From the NCBI GenBank assembly GCA_050729815.1, contig JBOHLV010000224.1, forward strand, positions 1-64,000: DNA of 64,000 nt, written 5' to 3'. The stretch is from JAATGI01 sp050729815. GTDB taxonomy: Bacteria > Pseudomonadota > Alphaproteobacteria > ATCC43930 > CGMCC-115725. Of this stretch, positions 1-6,168 are shown piece by piece. Both the position numbers and the translations under genes were made by a program. The number at the start of each line of letters is the position of its first letter. Positions within the stretch are counted from its first letter, which is position 1. The notes beneath the pieces are model-generated. The model was not told the DNA's origin and searched no databases. It worked only from the letters and a program-made list of their open reading frames with translations.

Positions 1-1
1 G

Positions 2-322
2 GTGGCAGACGGCGCTATTCAGCTTTTCGCGCCAGCACAGATCGCCAGCATGTTGCAGGAAACCGGGTTCGCGATGGCGCTGACCCGTGTCGAGGGTCCG
101 ATCGTACTCGCCTGCGCCATCCTTTACGCCGTCCCGGCCACCACCGTCCTCGGCGCGATCCTGGCGACGGGCTTTTTGGGAGGTGCCATCTGCGCCCATG
201 TCCGCATGGGTGAGTTGGGATCGCCGCCTGAAATCATTGCCCTGCTTCTGGGTGCAATGACATGGGGCGGCCTCTACGCGCGCGATCCCCGTATCCGGTC
301 CATTCTGCCGCTCATCCGTTGA
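2..322 (+). CDS. DoxX-like integral membrane protein, cut by the window start
   Basis: The visible 106 residues are hydrophobic, with three membrane-spanning stretches and the pattern VPATTVLGAILATGFLGGA followed by a conserved-looking AHVRMGE motif. That is typical of the C-terminal half of DoxX_2-type four-helix proteins. The role of this family is poorly defined; some members act in redox stress with partner oxidoreductases. The GTG at base 2 is only the first possible start in the window, so the real N-terminus probably lies upstream. The next gene, an NmrA-type dehydrogenase, begins 45 bases downstream in the same direction and may be co-transcribed. A second DoxX-like protein follows that gene. 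Family assignment is fairly sure; function is not. Confidence 0.65.
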   Translation: MADGAIQLFAPAQIASMLQETGFAMALTRVEGPIVLACAILYAVPATTVLGAILATGFLGGAICAHVRMGELGSPPEIIALLLGAMTWGGLYARDPRIRSILPLIR

Positions 323-367
323 ACCAACCGGAGCAGTGCTCTGTCCCTCAAGATCAGGAGAAAACGC

Positions 368-1240
368 ATGTTTTTGGTAATGGGAATCACAGGAAAAGTC
401 GGCGGCGCAACGGCGAGACATCTAATGGACCACGGCCAGCAGGTCCGCGGATTGGTCCGCAATCGAGCCAACGCCGCAGGCTGGGCGAACCACGGTGTCG
501 AACTGGTCGATGGAGACTGGAATGATGCGGCCGCCATCGAGCGGGCGCTCGAGGGCGTCGAAGGCGCATTCGTCATGCTGCCGACCGTCTGGACTCCCTC
601 GCCGGACTACAGGGAAGCCAAGGGCATCATCGCAAACTATGTCGCGGCACTGATCAAGGTCGCGCCGCCCCGTGTGATCGCGCTCTCGTCGATGGGGGCG
701 AACCGGACCAGCGGGTTGGGAATGATCACTTCCCTGTCGCTGCTGGAGCAAGGGTTTCGCGACCTGACATTGCCGATCGCATTTGTGCGCGCCGGCGGGT
801 TCTTCGAGAACTTCCTTTACGGCCTGCAAGTCGCCCAGGGCGGCACGCTACCCGTCTACTACGACCCGACCAACCGGAAATCGACCATGGTCGCGAGCAA
901 CGACATCGGCGCCGAGGTCGCAACGCTTCTGACCGGGCCGGCGTGGTCGGGACATCGGGTCATCGAACTCGGTTCGATGGTCAGCGCGGATGAAGTCGCG
1001 GCGCAATTGGGCGAAGTCATGCAGCGCGACGTTAAAGCCTTTGCCGTCCCGCGGGCCGGGTGGCCGGCAGCTTTCGAGCAGTTCGGCATCCCGAAGGGCC
1101 AGACCGGACCGGCCGAAGGGATGTATGACGCCATCAACGCGGGATGGATGAACCTCGGGGTCGAGGGTACGCAGCACGTCCCGGGCACGACGTCCGCCCG
1201 CGATGTCTTCGCGGCGGCCCAGAAGGCCGCCACGGCGTAG
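368..1240 (+). CDS. NmrA-family NAD(P)-binding protein (atypical SDR)
   Basis: A 290-residue cytosolic Rossmann protein. The N-terminus carries the dinucleotide-binding motif GITGKVGG (about residues 6-13), followed by an acidic VDGDWND segment where NAD(P) ribose contacts usually lie. The body matches NmrA/HSCARG-type atypical short-chain dehydrogenases, which act as NAD(P)H:quinone reductases or as redox-sensing regulators; no classical YxxxK catalytic pair is evident. The start ATG follows the purine-rich stretch atcaggagaaaacgc, a good ribosome site. It sits between two DoxX-like membrane proteins, suggesting a small redox-related unit. The substrate cannot be deduced. Confidence 0.8.
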   Translation: MFLVMGITGKVGGATARHLMDHGQQVRGLVRNRANAAGWANHGVELVDGDWNDAAAIERALEGVEGAFVMLPTVWTPSPDYREAKGIIANYVAALIKVAPPRVIALSSMGANRTSGLGMITSLSLLEQGFRDLTLPIAFVRAGGFFENFLYGLQVAQGGTLPVYYDPTNRKSTMVASNDIGAEVATLLTGPAWSGHRVIELGSMVSADEVAAQLGEVMQRDVKAFAVPRAGWPAAFEQFGIPKGQTGPAEGMYDAINAGWMNLGVEGTQHVPGTTSARDVFAAAQKAATA

Positions 1241-1411
1241 GTCCGCGGATCAGCGGTGGGATGCGACTTTTCCGGATCTGCTCCGGAAATTCGCATCCCT
1301 TCGGAATGAAGCGGCCAGCATGCCCGGCGAGTTCTTGCGTGGAAACCCCATGGCCCCTGCCCGATTGCGGACCTCTCTCGTACAAAAGCGCTTTCACCAA
1401 ATCAACGGAGC

Positions 1412-1756
1412 ATGACGATGGCGTGGAACAGTTTACCTTTCGAATCGATTCTCGTGACGATCTTAGCGGTTCTGTTCGCGGCTGCCGGGGTGGTCAATCT
1501 CGCAAGACGCGGCGCGGTGAAGCGCGACTTCGCACGCTGGGGTTACCCGGTATGGTTTCCGTTGCTCTGTGGCGCTCTCGAACTGTCCAGTGCGGCACTT
1601 CTTCTTGGACGGCAGACCAGAGTCTTCGGCCTAACGCTCGCCGGTGCGATCATGATCGGCGCGCTCTTCACGTTGGTACGCAATCGGGAACCGTTCCGGC
1701 ATCTCGCCCCGGCGTTGATCTTCTCGGCTCTCATTGTGGTTACTGCGGCGGTATAG
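1412..1756 (+). CDS. DoxX-like four-helix membrane protein
   Basis: A 114-residue protein with about four hydrophobic segments (roughly residues 9-29, 43-63, 70-87 and 95-113) separated by short charged loops such as NLARRGAVKRDFARWGYP. This is the compact DoxX_2 architecture. The start is the ATG after caacggagc; a second ATG six bases on is equally possible. Its stop codon touches the decayed recombinase fragment on the other strand, so the extreme C-terminus may have been altered by that insertion. It lies 171 bases after the NmrA-type gene and resembles the partial protein at the window start. Function unknown. Confidence 0.65.
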   Translation: MTMAWNSLPFESILVTILAVLFAAAGVVNLARRGAVKRDFARWGYPVWFPLLCGALELSSAALLLGRQTRVFGLTLAGAIMIGALFTLVRNREPFRHLAPALIFSALIVVTAAV

Positions 1757-1869
1757 CTGCGCGCGATCTCGCGCACCGGCTCGCCCTGGTCGCGGCACTT
1801 AAGCGCCTCTTTCCGCTGATGCGTGGTCAGCTTCGGCCGGCCGCCCATCTTGACGCCGCGCGCCTCAAG
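1753..1869 (-). pseudogene. Remnant of a serine recombinase/invertase C-terminal DNA-binding domain
   Basis: Reading the minus strand gives a run of about 37 residues, RGVKMGGRPKLTTHQRKEAL followed by a helix-turn-helix ending REIARSY. This is the hinge and C-terminal helix-turn-helix of Hin/Tn3-type resolvases. No catalytic Ser domain, start codon or continuation is visible on either side. The piece abuts the 3' end of the DoxX-like gene and a dispersed palindromic repeat. It is read as a scar of a former transposon or invertase at the left edge of the accessory island. Confidence 0.7.
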
Positions 1870-1880
1870 TTGAAGCGCTC

Positions 1881-1913
1881 CTCCGTCGTCCCCGCGAAAG
1901 CCGGGGACCCAGG
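1881..1913. repeat. Dispersed palindromic repeat (REP-like), partial copy
   Basis: The stretch contains gtccccgcgaaagccgggga, an imperfect hairpin flanked by gtcgt and cccagg. The same sequence with small changes recurs at about 3851-3881. It matches the extragenic palindromic element common in alphaproteobacterial intergenic space, here without its second half. Confidence 0.65.
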
Positions 1914-2048
1914 AAACCCAGGCACATCGCCAGCCCGTCGTCACCAAGGAGCGCGGTTGGCAAATCGGCGGATTCCCCAGTCAATGTGATACTATCCTTA
2001 TCTTACACGCATCCTTGGAAGGCGGCTTCACGGCGCCAGGAACAGAGC

Positions 2049-2270
2049 ATGACCCGGAACGAGCGCGACAACCTCATCCGTCAATACGCGGCCGGTGAAG
2101 TCACTTGGCACGCTTTGCGCGAGCGCGGATTTGATGATTACGTTGCGGTGCTGGGTGCCCTTGGCGAACTGGGCCTCCGGCCGCCGGTCGCGGCGATGGA
2201 AGGGCCGAACGTCGAAGCGCGGCGGCGCGGCCGGGCGCTCATTCGCGAAGCGTTGCGGGCGCACCAGTGA
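2049..2270 (+). CDS. Small putative antitoxin upstream of a PIN-domain toxin
   Basis: A 73-residue charged helical protein beginning MTRNERDNLIRQYAAGEVTW, with an Arg-rich C-terminus (VEARRRGRALIREALRAHQ). The ATG at 2049 follows aacagagc; an upstream in-frame ATG at 1986 lacks a ribosome site and adds an unlikely N-terminus. Its stop overlaps the GTG start of the next gene (GTGA), the tight coupling usual for type II toxin-antitoxin pairs. The N-terminal part (about residues 4-30) resembles short helix-turn-helix/UPF0175-like antitoxin segments, but I do not recognise a named family. The antitoxin role is inferred from size and context. Confidence 0.55.
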   Translation: MTRNERDNLIRQYAAGEVTWHALRERGFDDYVAVLGALGELGLRPPVAAMEGPNVEARRRGRALIREALRAHQ

Positions 2271-2860
2271 AGAAGCCGTTCAGCCTCATCGTCACCGATA
2301 CCTCGCCGCTGTTCACGCTCGTGCTCGCGGGATCGCTCGATGCCTTGCTGTGGCCTGGGCTGCCGGTGCGCATCCCCGATGCAGTCTATATCGAGGCGAC
2401 GCGCGTCCATGGCGCGCCTGGCGCCGAACAGATTGTCGAATGGATCAACGCGCATCTCGACGCCGTACAGATCGTCCCGACCGACATCGGCATCGACCAG
2501 CAGCGGCGGCTCGAAGAGGGCCGCGCCATTCGCGGGCTCGGCGAGCAGGCGGCGATCGAGACTCTGGAGCGATTTCTGCGCGGCGATCCGGCGGCCGAGG
2601 CTCTCTTGCTGTTCGAGGACAGCGACATTGAAAAGCGCCGTGCCGTCGTCGATGCGCGCGTGAGCCTGATCAGCACCGGGGATTTTCTTCGCGAGCTTGA
2701 AGCGGCGGGCCTCATCCAATCGACCGATTACATCCTTGATCAGGCCGCTTCCCAGGGGCGGAATGTTGAACGGCAGCGCCATGCCGGCGAGGATAGGGTT
2801 ACGGGCGACCATTTGCGCGCGCAACTCACCCGGCGTCGCGGGCAGCCGGAATCGGATTGA
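2267..2860 (+). CDS. PIN-domain nuclease, probable toxin (DUF3368-like)
   Basis: A 197-residue protein whose first 150 residues fit a PIN-fold RNase. VTDTSPL near residue 10 supplies the first metal-binding Asp, VYIEAT near residue 38 an acidic residue, GLGEQAAIE near residue 93 the conserved helix with Glu, and LFEDSDIEKR near residue 116 the later Asp pair. VapC-like enzymes of this kind cleave tRNA or mRNA when their antitoxin is lost. It starts with GTG, overlapping the stop of the small upstream gene. The C-terminal ~45 residues are low in hydrophobics and may be an altered tail. The module sits in an island with other toxin genes and a recombinase scar. The exact target is unknown. Confidence 0.7.
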   Translation: MKKPFSLIVTDTSPLFTLVLAGSLDALLWPGLPVRIPDAVYIEATRVHGAPGAEQIVEWINAHLDAVQIVPTDIGIDQQRRLEEGRAIRGLGEQAAIETLERFLRGDPAAEALLLFEDSDIEKRRAVVDARVSLISTGDFLRELEAAGLIQSTDYILDQAASQGRNVERQRHAGEDRVTGDHLRAQLTRRRGQPESD

Positions 2861-2906
2861 TGGCGGCGCGCAAGATGAAAATCAACTTCAAGGCTGAAGG
2901 ATTTTT

Positions 2907-2929
2907 CCGTCACCCCTGCGAAAGCGCGG
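2907..2929. repeat. Degenerate fragment of the palindromic repeat
   Basis: The sequence ccgtcacccctgcgaaagcg retains the conserved cgtc-cccc-gcgaaagcg core of the repeats at 1881 and 3851 but has lost the closing arm. It lies between the PIN toxin and the DUF4145 gene. Confidence 0.4.
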
Positions 2930-2941
2930 CTTGAGGGGGCG

Positions 2942-3646
2942 ATGGATCAAGAGGGCGACGAATTGATGTCGTACTGCCGTCAATGTGGCGGCGAACGCCG
3001 TCACTCTATGATCGCAGAGAAGACGCGCTCGTGGAGTGACGATGACGCACCGGTCGACGGAAGCGACACATGGTCAATAATAGAGTGTGGCGGTTGCCAT
3101 ACAGTAACGTTTGTCCACAGTCACTGGTTCTCTGAGGATACCGAATATACCGAAGACGGCTCGACGCCAATTCTCCACCGCGATCTTTATCCGCCAACGC
3201 CATCAAGAAAGATGCCTGAGTGGGGAGTTGATGCTTACCTCGGTCTCAAAAATGAGGATCTTTGGGTTGTCAAGCTACACGCGGACATTTACGCCGCCGT
3301 CGGCATGGAAGCGTTTGCGTTGGCCGCGATGGGTACGAGGGCAATCGTTGATTTCGCGGTCACTTCGACGGCCGGCGAGGAAGGTACTTTTAAGGACAAG
3401 CTGAATCGGATGCGTAAGCAACACCCTATTACGGAGACTCAGGTCGAAGTGATATATGCGGCTTTTGACGCTGGAAGCGCAGCGGCTCATCGGGGATACA
3501 GCCCGACGCGAGAGGAAGTTTTTACGTTGCTTGATATTACCGAATCTTTATTACAGCAGCTCTACATCGATCCAGTGCGGCAGAGGCGACAGGCTCAAGC
3601 TGCCGAAGCTCTAAAGTCGAAAACGCCGCCCCGCCCAAAGCCTTAG
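2942..3646 (+). CDS. DUF4145-type protein with N-terminal zinc ribbon
   Basis: A 234-residue cytosolic protein. Residues 12-15 (CRQC) and 49-52 (CGGC) form a CxxC-x33-CxxC zinc-ribbon pair. The rest, with RAIVDFAV (about residues 135-142), a KDKLNRMRK helix and a GSAAAHRGYSPTREE segment, has the layout of DUF4145. That domain often sits beside or within restriction and other defence systems, apparently as an RNA- or protein-binding helper. Base composition is clearly lower in GC than the neighbours, indicating acquisition by transfer. The ATG at 2942 is preceded by tgaggggg; a later ATG (2966) is poorly spaced from any ribosome site. There is no restriction gene in the window to pair with it. 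Confidence 0.65.
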   Translation: MDQEGDELMSYCRQCGGERRHSMIAEKTRSWSDDDAPVDGSDTWSIIECGGCHTVTFVHSHWFSEDTEYTEDGSTPILHRDLYPPTPSRKMPEWGVDAYLGLKNEDLWVVKLHADIYAAVGMEAFALAAMGTRAIVDFAVTSTAGEEGTFKDKLNRMRKQHPITETQVEVIYAAFDAGSAAAHRGYSPTREEVFTLLDITESLLQQLYIDPVRQRRQAQAAEALKSKTPPRPKP

Positions 3647-3975
3647 ATGCCTACCTGACGACGCGCTGCGCTAAAGGCGTTGCTCGCGCGCACGAATTCC
3701 GCCCGGTTGTGCACTGAATTTCCGCACCAGAAAAGCTCGACGAATGACGGTCTCGGAGCTTCCGCGACCGGATTTCTCTGCTAAGGATAATTCCTGCTTC
3801 GCATTGACTGGGCCTCGTATTCGCGCGCGATCCGATTCGGCTGAAACACTCGCGTCGTCCCCGCGAAAGCGGGGACCCAGGGAACAGAGGCACGTCGCCG
3901 AACCTGGATTCTCGCTTTCGCGAGAATGACGGTGAGAGTGATTCGATCTGAATGAACACCGCATTGGACGAACAG
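3647..3975. other. Non-coding stretch within the accessory island
   Basis: No credible gene is visible on either strand between the DUF4145 gene and the decayed monooxygenase fragment. Apart from the palindromic repeat at 3851-3933 I see no recognisable element. Composition is mixed and looks like decayed or recombined DNA. Confidence 0.5.
3851..3933. repeat. Complete two-arm palindromic repeat element
   Basis: Two hairpins form a composite element. The left is gtccccgcgaaagcggggac followed by ccaggga; the right is cctggattctcgctttcgcg followed by agaatgacgg. The right arm is the inverted, diverged counterpart of the left (ccagg ... cctgg), with about 20 bases between. This is the bipartite form of the element seen in part at 1881 and 2907. 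Confidence 0.7.
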
Positions 3976-4185
3976 GCCCCTATCCCTTCGCCCGCAACGC
4001 GAATTGCGCGTAGGACAACGCGCTGCGGGGCCAGCCGAGGCTGCCATGAGCCGCCGCCCCTAACACATCGCGAAAGGCGCGTTGCAGCGGCGCCGAAAGA
4101 TTAAGCGGCCGCCCGTGACCTCGAACAGCAACAGCAGCGTCGCCGCGCGCGTCGCCGCCGCGGACGGCGTTGAGCCGAACAAAGG
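3976..4185 (-). pseudogene. Decayed duplicate of the flavin-monooxygenase/ACAD-like gene 3' end
   Basis: The minus strand encodes GRPLNLSAPLQRAFRDVLGA and then AAHGSLGWPRSALSYAQFAL-RAKG-stop. This closely matches the C-terminus of the intact gene at 4976-6157 (LNLSTPLQRAFRDVIGAAAH..., ...YAQFVLRAKG). Beyond that, the fragment jumps to sequence matching about 5270-5320 of the intact gene, so it has lost an internal stretch of roughly 115 bases, and homology ends near 4185. It has no start and only the last part of the gene. Together with the intact copy it forms a direct repeat flanking the toxin-antitoxin module. Confidence 0.85.
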
Positions 4186-4197
4186 ACGGGTTAAAAG

Positions 4198-4230
4198 TTG
4201 ACAAGACGCCCCGTATATGGTACATATAAT
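4198..4230 (+). promoter_or_regulatory. Promoter with overlapping palindromic operator for the toxin-antitoxin genes
   Basis: TTGACA at 4198-4203 is a perfect -35 box. TACATA at 4221-4226 follows after 17 bases, and a TATAAT lies four bases further (4225-4230). The palindrome TATATG-gta-CATATA (4214-4228) overlaps the -10 region, as expected for autorepression by the antitoxin or the toxin-antitoxin complex. Confidence 0.7.
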
Positions 4231-4232
4231 CA

Positions 4233-4601
4233 ATGAACGCGGAGCGCATGAAGCGCCTGACCGCTCGGTTCTATCGTACGCCCGCGAGTAATCGGCCGGT
4301 CCGTGACTGGCTGATGGGGCTTGTGGAGGCCGACCGAAAGATCGTGGGCGAAGACATGGCCTCTGTCGAGTTTGGCTGGCCGGTGGGAATGCCCCTTACC
4401 CGGCCGGTTGGAAGCGTTGGATTGCGTGAGGTGCGCTCAACGATCCACGAGGGCAAGGTCGAGGCCCGCGTGATTTTCGGGATCGACGGCGGCGAGATGA
4501 TTTTGTTGCACGGCTTCGAGAAGAAACCGTCGCGGCAGGACAATGAGATCGATACGGCGGAGGCCCGCTGGCGCGATTACAAGCGGCGGAAGGAGCAATG
4601 A
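4233..4601 (+). CDS. RelE/HigB-superfamily toxin, phage Gp49-like
   Basis: A 122-residue protein with the Gp49-like (DUF891) pattern: PVRDWLMGLVEADRKIVGED near residues 22-41, then GLREVRSTIHEGKVEARVIF (about 63-82) and MILLHGFEKKPSRQ (about 88-101). This is the RelE-fold strand order with basic residues that cut ribosome-bound mRNA. It precedes its antitoxin gene and overlaps it by ATGA, the reversed (toxin-first) order typical of HigBA. The ATG at 4233 sits only a few bases after the promoter -10, so the mRNA may be leaderless; the in-frame ATG at 4248 is an alternative. The module is bracketed by the duplicated monooxygenase ends. Confidence 0.8.
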   Translation: MNAERMKRLTARFYRTPASNRPVRDWLMGLVEADRKIVGEDMASVEFGWPVGMPLTRPVGSVGLREVRSTIHEGKVEARVIFGIDGGEMILLHGFEKKPSRQDNEIDTAEARWRDYKRRKEQ

Positions 4602-4903
4602 CCATGACACAGAAGGACAAAGGCCCGGCCGGCGAAACCCTTGAGGAGTTTTTGAACGAGGTCGGAATCGGCAAGGACGTTTATGACGCCGCCGTCAAAC
4701 GCGTGGTGGCGTGGCAATTCGAGGAAGCGCGCAAGGCCCGCGCACTCACGAAGAAGGACTTGGCCGAAACCATGAAGACCAGCCGGTCGCAGGTCGATCG
4801 CGTGCTCGACCCGGACAATGTGGCGGTATCGCTCGATATGCTGAATAGGGCCGCCCTCGCCCTAGGCAAGCGGCTAAAAATCGAGTTGGTCGACGTGAAA
4901 TGA
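4598..4903 (+). CDS. XRE-family helix-turn-helix antitoxin
   Basis: A 101-residue protein. An N-terminal helical region (LEEFLNEVGIGKDVYDAAVK) is followed by a Cro/CI-type helix-turn-helix, about residues 48-78: ARALTKKDLAETMKTSRSQV with the recognition helix TSRSQVDRVLD. The C-terminal segment is LGKRLKIELVDVK. It overlaps the upstream toxin stop by ATGA and so is translationally coupled to it. It should neutralise the Gp49-like toxin and bind the palindrome over the promoter at 4214-4228. A second ATG at codon 3 is an equally good start. Confidence 0.8.
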   Translation: MTMTQKDKGPAGETLEEFLNEVGIGKDVYDAAVKRVVAWQFEEARKARALTKKDLAETMKTSRSQVDRVLDPDNVAVSLDMLNRAALALGKRLKIELVDVK

Positions 4904-4909
4904 GGATAA

Positions 4910-4987
4910 AAAACGCGCCCGAAAAAAATCGGCACGACTCCGACCCACCCCGGCGAGTTCATCCGCGACGAGATACTAGAGGAACGG
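4910..4987 (+). pseudogene. N-terminal fragment of a HigA-family antitoxin
   Basis: One plus-strand frame reads KKIGTTPTHPGEFIRDEILE, the highly characteristic start of HigA-type XRE antitoxins (PTHPGEFLREE...). There is no start codon: an in-frame stop lies at 4907. The similarity ends just where the 3' end of the monooxygenase gene begins (ctagaggaa is shared by both). It is a headless and tailless relic, and marks a recombination junction. Confidence 0.7.
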
Positions 4988-6157
4988 GAATCCCCTATCT
5001 CCCTTCGCCCGCAATACGAATTGCGCGTAGGTCATCGCGCTGCGCGGCCAGCCGAGGCTGCCATGCGCGGCGGCGCCGATTACATCGCGAAACGCGCGTT
5101 GCAGCGGCGTCGAAAGATTAAGCCCGCGGCCGCCCGTAACCTCGAACAGCCTCGTCGCGGCACGCCGGGCCATCGTCACGGCATAGCCGCCGTCGCGCAT
5201 GGAGCGCGCGGCGTCGGCCTCGCCCAGCGTTTTTCCTGCCGCGAGCAGCGCCGCATTGGTGCGGGCGCTATCGAGCAGCAACAGCGCCGCCGCGCGCGTC
5301 TCGGCCGCTGCCTCGCTGAGCCGTTCCATCAGCAATTCCGCGCCCGCCGGCGGTTTTCCGCTCCCGGTGCGGGCGCCGATGAAGCGGGTGAAATCCTCCA
5401 CCATGCCGATGGCGACGCCGACCGGCACCGCGGCCAGCGCCAGTTGCGCGAAGCCCATCAGCGGCATCCGGTACATCGGCGCGGTGTTGATCCGCGCCCC
5501 CGGCGCCGTGCCTTCGTTGATATCGGCTTGCGTCAAGGTGCGGTGCGCCGGCACCAACACCTCATCGAGGATGACCGACGCGCTCCCCGTCCCGACCATG
5601 CCGATCGTGTGCCAATCATCATCGATGCGGAATTGCGATCGCGGCACCAGGAAGAGGCGGCTCTCCGCCGGGTCGCCGCCGACCAGTTCACCGAGGATGA
5701 TCCAATGCGCATGATGGACGCCGCTCGTGAACGACCAGCGGCCACTGAGCCGATAACCCCCGTCCGCCGCCGTCGCGCGATTGCCCTGGGGAATGATCGA
5801 GGCGCAGATGAGGGCGTCGGGATCATCGTCCCAGACCTCATGCTGCGCCGCGTCCGGAAACAGCGCGACGAACATCGGATGCTCGCCATAGACATTGGCG
5901 ACCCAGGCCTGCGCGCCGTCGCCCTGCCCCAACTCGATCGAGGTCTCGCACAGCACGTCCCAGCCGAGTTCCGCGCCGCCGAACCGCGCCGGCTGACAGA
6001 GGCGGAGCAGGCCCGACGCGATCAGATCGTCGATGGTGGCATCGGGCACGCGGCGCAACGCCTCGCCCTCGGCCGCGCGCTGGCGCAGCGTCGGGATCAG
6101 CCGGCGCGCCCGCGCCAACGCCTCGTCGCGGCCCAGGGCCATGGTTCCGTGCGGCAT
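4976..6157 (-). CDS. Acyl-CoA dehydrogenase-fold flavoprotein, probable group D monooxygenase
   Basis: A 393-residue protein in the acyl-CoA dehydrogenase fold. The N-terminal helical domain starts near ALARARRLIPTLRQRAAEGE; the middle strand domain has YRLSGRWSFTSGVHHAHWII (about residues 133-152); the C-terminal helical domain ends ...AQFVLRAKGDRGFPFL. The GRWSFTSG/H pattern and lack of a clear catalytic Glu favour HsaA/HpaB/DszC-like, FMNH2- or FADH2-dependent hydroxylases over a true dehydrogenase. No reductase is encoded nearby. The ATG at 6157 lies 9 bases after the bicupin stop; longer versions would overlap that gene. It probably forms an operon with the bicupin gene. Two related enzymes occur at 32761 and 58361. 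Confidence 0.75.
   Translation of the reverse strand: MPHGTMALGRDEALARARRLIPTLRQRAAEGEALRRVPDATIDDLIASGLLRLCQPARFGGAELGWDVLCETSIELGQGDGAQAWVANVYGEHPMFVALFPDAAQHEVWDDDPDALICASIIPQGNRATAADGGYRLSGRWSFTSGVHHAHWIILGELVGGDPAESRLFLVPRSQFRIDDDWHTIGMVGTGSASVILDEVLVPAHRTLTQADINEGTAPGARINTAPMYRMPLMGFAQLALAAVPVGVAIGMVEDFTRFIGARTGSGKPPAGAELLMERLSEAAAETRAAALLLLDSARTNAALLAAGKTLGEADAARSMRDGGYAVTMARRAATRLFEVTGGRGLNLSTPLQRAFRDVIGAAAHGSLGWPRSAMTYAQFVLRAKGDRGFPFL
4985..5320. repeat. Second copy of the direct repeat (inside the intact monooxygenase gene)
   Basis: This 3' end of the intact gene matches the decayed copy at 3976-4185 in the same orientation, first over about 4990-5155 and again over about 5270-5320. 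The two copies frame roughly 0.8 kb that holds the toxin, antitoxin and HigA fragment. Confidence 0.75.
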
Positions 6158-6168
6158 CGGCTTCGCGC

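Noticed and set aside
3647..3850. Possible short coding frames on both strands in the gap after the DUF4145 gene
   Set aside because: They run into the palindromic repeat and show no recognisable motif, ribosome site or conserved composition.
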